This document shows, piece after piece, positions 51,621-64,000 of a stretch of 64,000 nucleotides of DNA (within the stretch, counting starts at the first letter, position 1; each line of letters begins with the position of its first letter). Source of the stretch: Agapetus fuscipes. Lineage: Eukaryota > Arthropoda > Insecta > Trichoptera > Glossosomatidae. The translations under genes were made by a program, and so were the position numbers. The notes beneath the pieces were generated by a model. That model did no database searches. It had not been told where the DNA came from and saw only the letters and a list, made by a program, of their open reading frames with translations. The stretch is from NCBI GenBank assembly GCA_951799405.1, contig OX637361.1:7215156-7279155 (forward strand), read 5' to 3'.

Positions 51621-53272
51621 TTATAAAACGTGTTGTTTTTATTGATCACTAAAATAAAAAGCATTTTTATCACACAGCGTTTATAATTATATGGTTACAA
51701 AGAATTTAAAATATATAAATGTTTTGAATATTTACAATTCCTACATACAAAAAGGAAACTATTGAATAAGATTTCAACTTTCAAGAGCGAGCTCTTGTGA
51801 CAACCAGCCCGTGTAGATGTGCATTCCATTGATAGCTAGCGATGGACGTGCAAACTGATTTGGAATCCAATCCAATGAAAAAGAGCTCCATATTTTGTGC
51901 TGTATAACAAAATGAGAAAGATTTTCATGAAAACAAATCATTCCACAAACAATAATGTCATATGTTGGTCACACATCGCAAATCCATAGCTCAAATCACA
52001 AGCCACAAAATCTATGGCTCAAATGGCGCCTCAAAAAAAAGCAATGATTCATAGTCCATAGATCATCTGTGATTTTTTGTTGTAAGCAACACTGGTAGAA
52101 TCTGTCAACATCATCTTGGATTATGAGAATATTTGGTTGGTGAGTATCTTGAAAATGAAAACACAATATGGCAAAATGAACGAAGCAACTTAGTATGACG
52201 AATGATTAATGAATCGGTAAGGCCAAATAAAATTAGCAATGAATCAATATGATTTGTTTATTTCAAGATGGATATTAATAATTTTAGGTTATCTATGTTT
52301 TATTGTACATTTATCAGATTATTTAAAATCTCTTTTAAAATGCTTCTTACTATTTAATAACTATTTCTAATGCTAAAAATTTAACAATACAAGACTGACA
52401 TGACATAATATAAACAATATTGAGGAAGTAATGGAATTTTCAGTGAGATCATTTTTTTAAACAGATCTTAATAAGTATGTTAAACTGTCATTCAATATAT
52501 GCAAGCAGTGAATTTTAGAAATATATTTCAGAAATAATATGACTTATTGAACAAAACTAACATGAGTTCTGACATTACATTTTTTTTTGGAAATGATACT
52601 ATAAAAAATAAAGAACAGCTTTTTGAACAAGGTGGATATAAAGGTGTGCACACTTGACAGTTTTGGTTGATTGCCATCTGTCCTCTTTAAAAGACGGCAA
52701 GAGTGCCCATAAAATGAAGCCAGAATAACAAAGATCATATGTTTCCCCTTTTGCTCAGTCACCACAAAAGTGTTGATATGGTGAAATATAATCGTAGGAC
52801 AAGCCTACAACCAACTATCGTCAACATGCTTTAAATACGGAATTCCTCACCTTTTAATATTCACCTTATTTGTGAATTACAGTTGTTCTAGCTATTAATG
52901 TTTATTAACCTTAATGACTACTTATGTAGGTATGTACATATTAGTTAACAATATTCAGATCTATAGCTAGTTTAGAGCACCGACTGATTAAATTTAACCG
53001 ACTGCACTTTGGCTAACTTTACCAAGAAAATATATATTTATCAGAGTAATTTCTACATTGTCTGTTAACATAAAATTTGGATTTCCATTTGAGTTCAAGT
53101 TTAAAAAAAGCATACAAACATCAGTCCAGCAATAAAATTAATCATATTTTCACTCTTGAGCACCATTTTGTTAATTAACTAGACATTGGCGTCCCTGCTC
53201 CCTGTGGGAATTTGCCACAAAGAAGAAGAAGGAAGTAAGTAATGTTTTTAAATTTTACTTGTACTACATATT
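51621..53272. other. Convergent intergenic spacer
   Basis: Between the CDKL and SH2D4 3' ends. AT-rich, no gene or recognised repeat. Confidence 0.45.
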
Positions 53273-53440
53273 TTTCTAGGTTCTTTGACTTATAGGTTAA
53301 TATGAGGCTGACAACCCATGCTGTACAAACTTGTTTACTGTGCTGATGTCGCCCCTGTTTCAAGGAAGGCGGAAAGAGTCGTGTGGTTTATGTTCATTTT
53401 AGATTTGGGTTTTTAATTTGTAAATTTTAATTAGCAAGGT
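53273..53440 (+). repeat. RB copy, 3' end lost
   Basis: TTCTTTGACTTATAGGTTAA through the TTTCAAGGAAGG block; stops after TTTGTAAATT. Confidence 0.65.
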
Positions 53441-53986
53441 CTAACTTACAAAATCCATTCTTTTGTTTTGTTTACAGGTAGGTGATGCGGATAGAGGGAA
53501 TAAATCCATAGAAATAATTCTATGACCACAAAATATAAAATGCAGACTATATAATATTATATCACATTAATAATATCTAGGTAATCATTATTAAAACAAT
53601 AACCTATAAGTACTTATTCTACTCAGGATATGTGCTTACAGATATGTAATAAAATAAAGTGGAACCTTACTTGCTCATCATATTTTCACTTTTCTTGTAA
53701 CTAAAGGATATTCAGTTCTCTTTCTCAATTTTAATATTGCATTGCAGTTTCAATAGGATTCTCCATATAACCTCGCCCTTCACTTTTCAAATTGAAGAAG
53801 CAAGCACTTATCTGCATTCTCTTCATTTCTTTTTGATATTGTTAGATCTCTATAACGGATCTACGTGGATCACGGAATATTTTTATTTCCCAGCAAGGTT
53901 CCACTGCTCTTAATTTAGTACCTAGTTAAAATGCTTAGTTAGACACATGTTATTGCTAATTGAGAATAGGTTTGACTTGGACACTT
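53441..53986 (-). other. Probable SH2D4 3' UTR
   Basis: A minus-strand AATAAA lies at about 53882-53887, ~100 nt past the stop. The rest is unassigned. Confidence 0.45.
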
Positions 53987-63879
<9,893 letters not shown>

Positions 63880-64000
63880 TTCTGCCTGTTCATTTATTCA
63901 GATATTTTTTTTCAGGCCACGGCATTTTCAGGCATTTCAGGGCATTCTCAGTGAATAAATACAAGGGTTATGAAAAGCAGTAATTTTCTGAGCCCAAAAA

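Overview
The window is eukaryotic: AT-rich introns and spacers, short GC-richer exons with GT-AG junctions, and a very dense load of LINEs, SINEs, LTR elements and DNA-transposon relics. A 5S-rRNA/tRNA chimeric SINE, RTE-like and CR1-like LINEs and hAT/mariner relics suggest an insect, most likely a lepidopteran. That call rests on recognising repeat types and gene families, not on a database search. A run of exactly 200 N (49113-49312) marks a draft-assembly gap.

Four host genes are supported. (1) A single-exon protein phosphatase inhibitor-2 (PPP1R2-like) lies at 2036-2611 on the minus strand. (2) Part of a ZCCHC24-like zinc-binding protein lies at 8461-9975 on the minus strand; two exons are seen, carrying a CCHC knuckle and a 3CxxC domain, and both ends are missing. 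(3) A CDKL2-like protein kinase lies at 34432-50936 on the plus strand; eight coding exons are found, and the exons for the C-terminal third of the kinase domain are missing where the N-gap sits. (4) A complete SH2D4-type SH2-domain adaptor lies at 53987-63493 on the minus strand, with eight coding exons in frame and 479 residues. Genes 3 and 4 are convergent. The signalling theme (phosphatase inhibitor, kinase, SH2 adaptor) is probably coincidental; nothing in the sequence links them.

Repeats by region: 0-2 kb, an RTE-like LINE leaving the left edge and a SINE head; 3-8 kb, clustered short repeats, a MITE and a 5S-tRNA SINE; 10.7-12.2 kb, a hAT element inside a MITE inside a short repeat; 13-16 kb, SINEs and opposed repeat copies around a 69-bp palindrome; 16.1-19.6 kb, a complete non-autonomous LTR retrotransposon; 20-25 kb, repeat copies and RTE fragments; 25.6-28.7 kb, a 3.1-kb terminal-inverted-repeat element holding an RTE-like LINE; 34-50 kb, kinase introns holding SINEs, a hAT relic, a perfect 41-bp-arm hairpin, a mariner inside a SINE, a near-intact CR1-like LINE, and a 343-bp near-identical inverted repeat pair; 54-56 kb, a truncated CR1-like LINE in the last SH2D4 intron; 61 kb, a solo LTR beside an SH2D4 exon.

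The most interesting signals are parasitic or structural. A 5S/tRNA SINE shares its 3' tail with the LINE at 44.3-47.5 kb. A ~250-bp repeat present in more than 20 copies follows the coding end of both RTE-like LINE copies whose 3' flank can be seen, and looks like their 3' end. Inverted repeats flank kinase exons 2-3 and the SH2 exon. I saw no CRISPR array, no operon, no defence system and no stand-alone tRNA or rRNA gene. Family letters used below: RB = the ~250-bp repeat; S1 = tRNA-head SINE; S5 = 5S/tRNA SINE; SL = Ser/Leu-tRNA-like SINE; RTE-A and RTE-B = two RTE-like LINE families.
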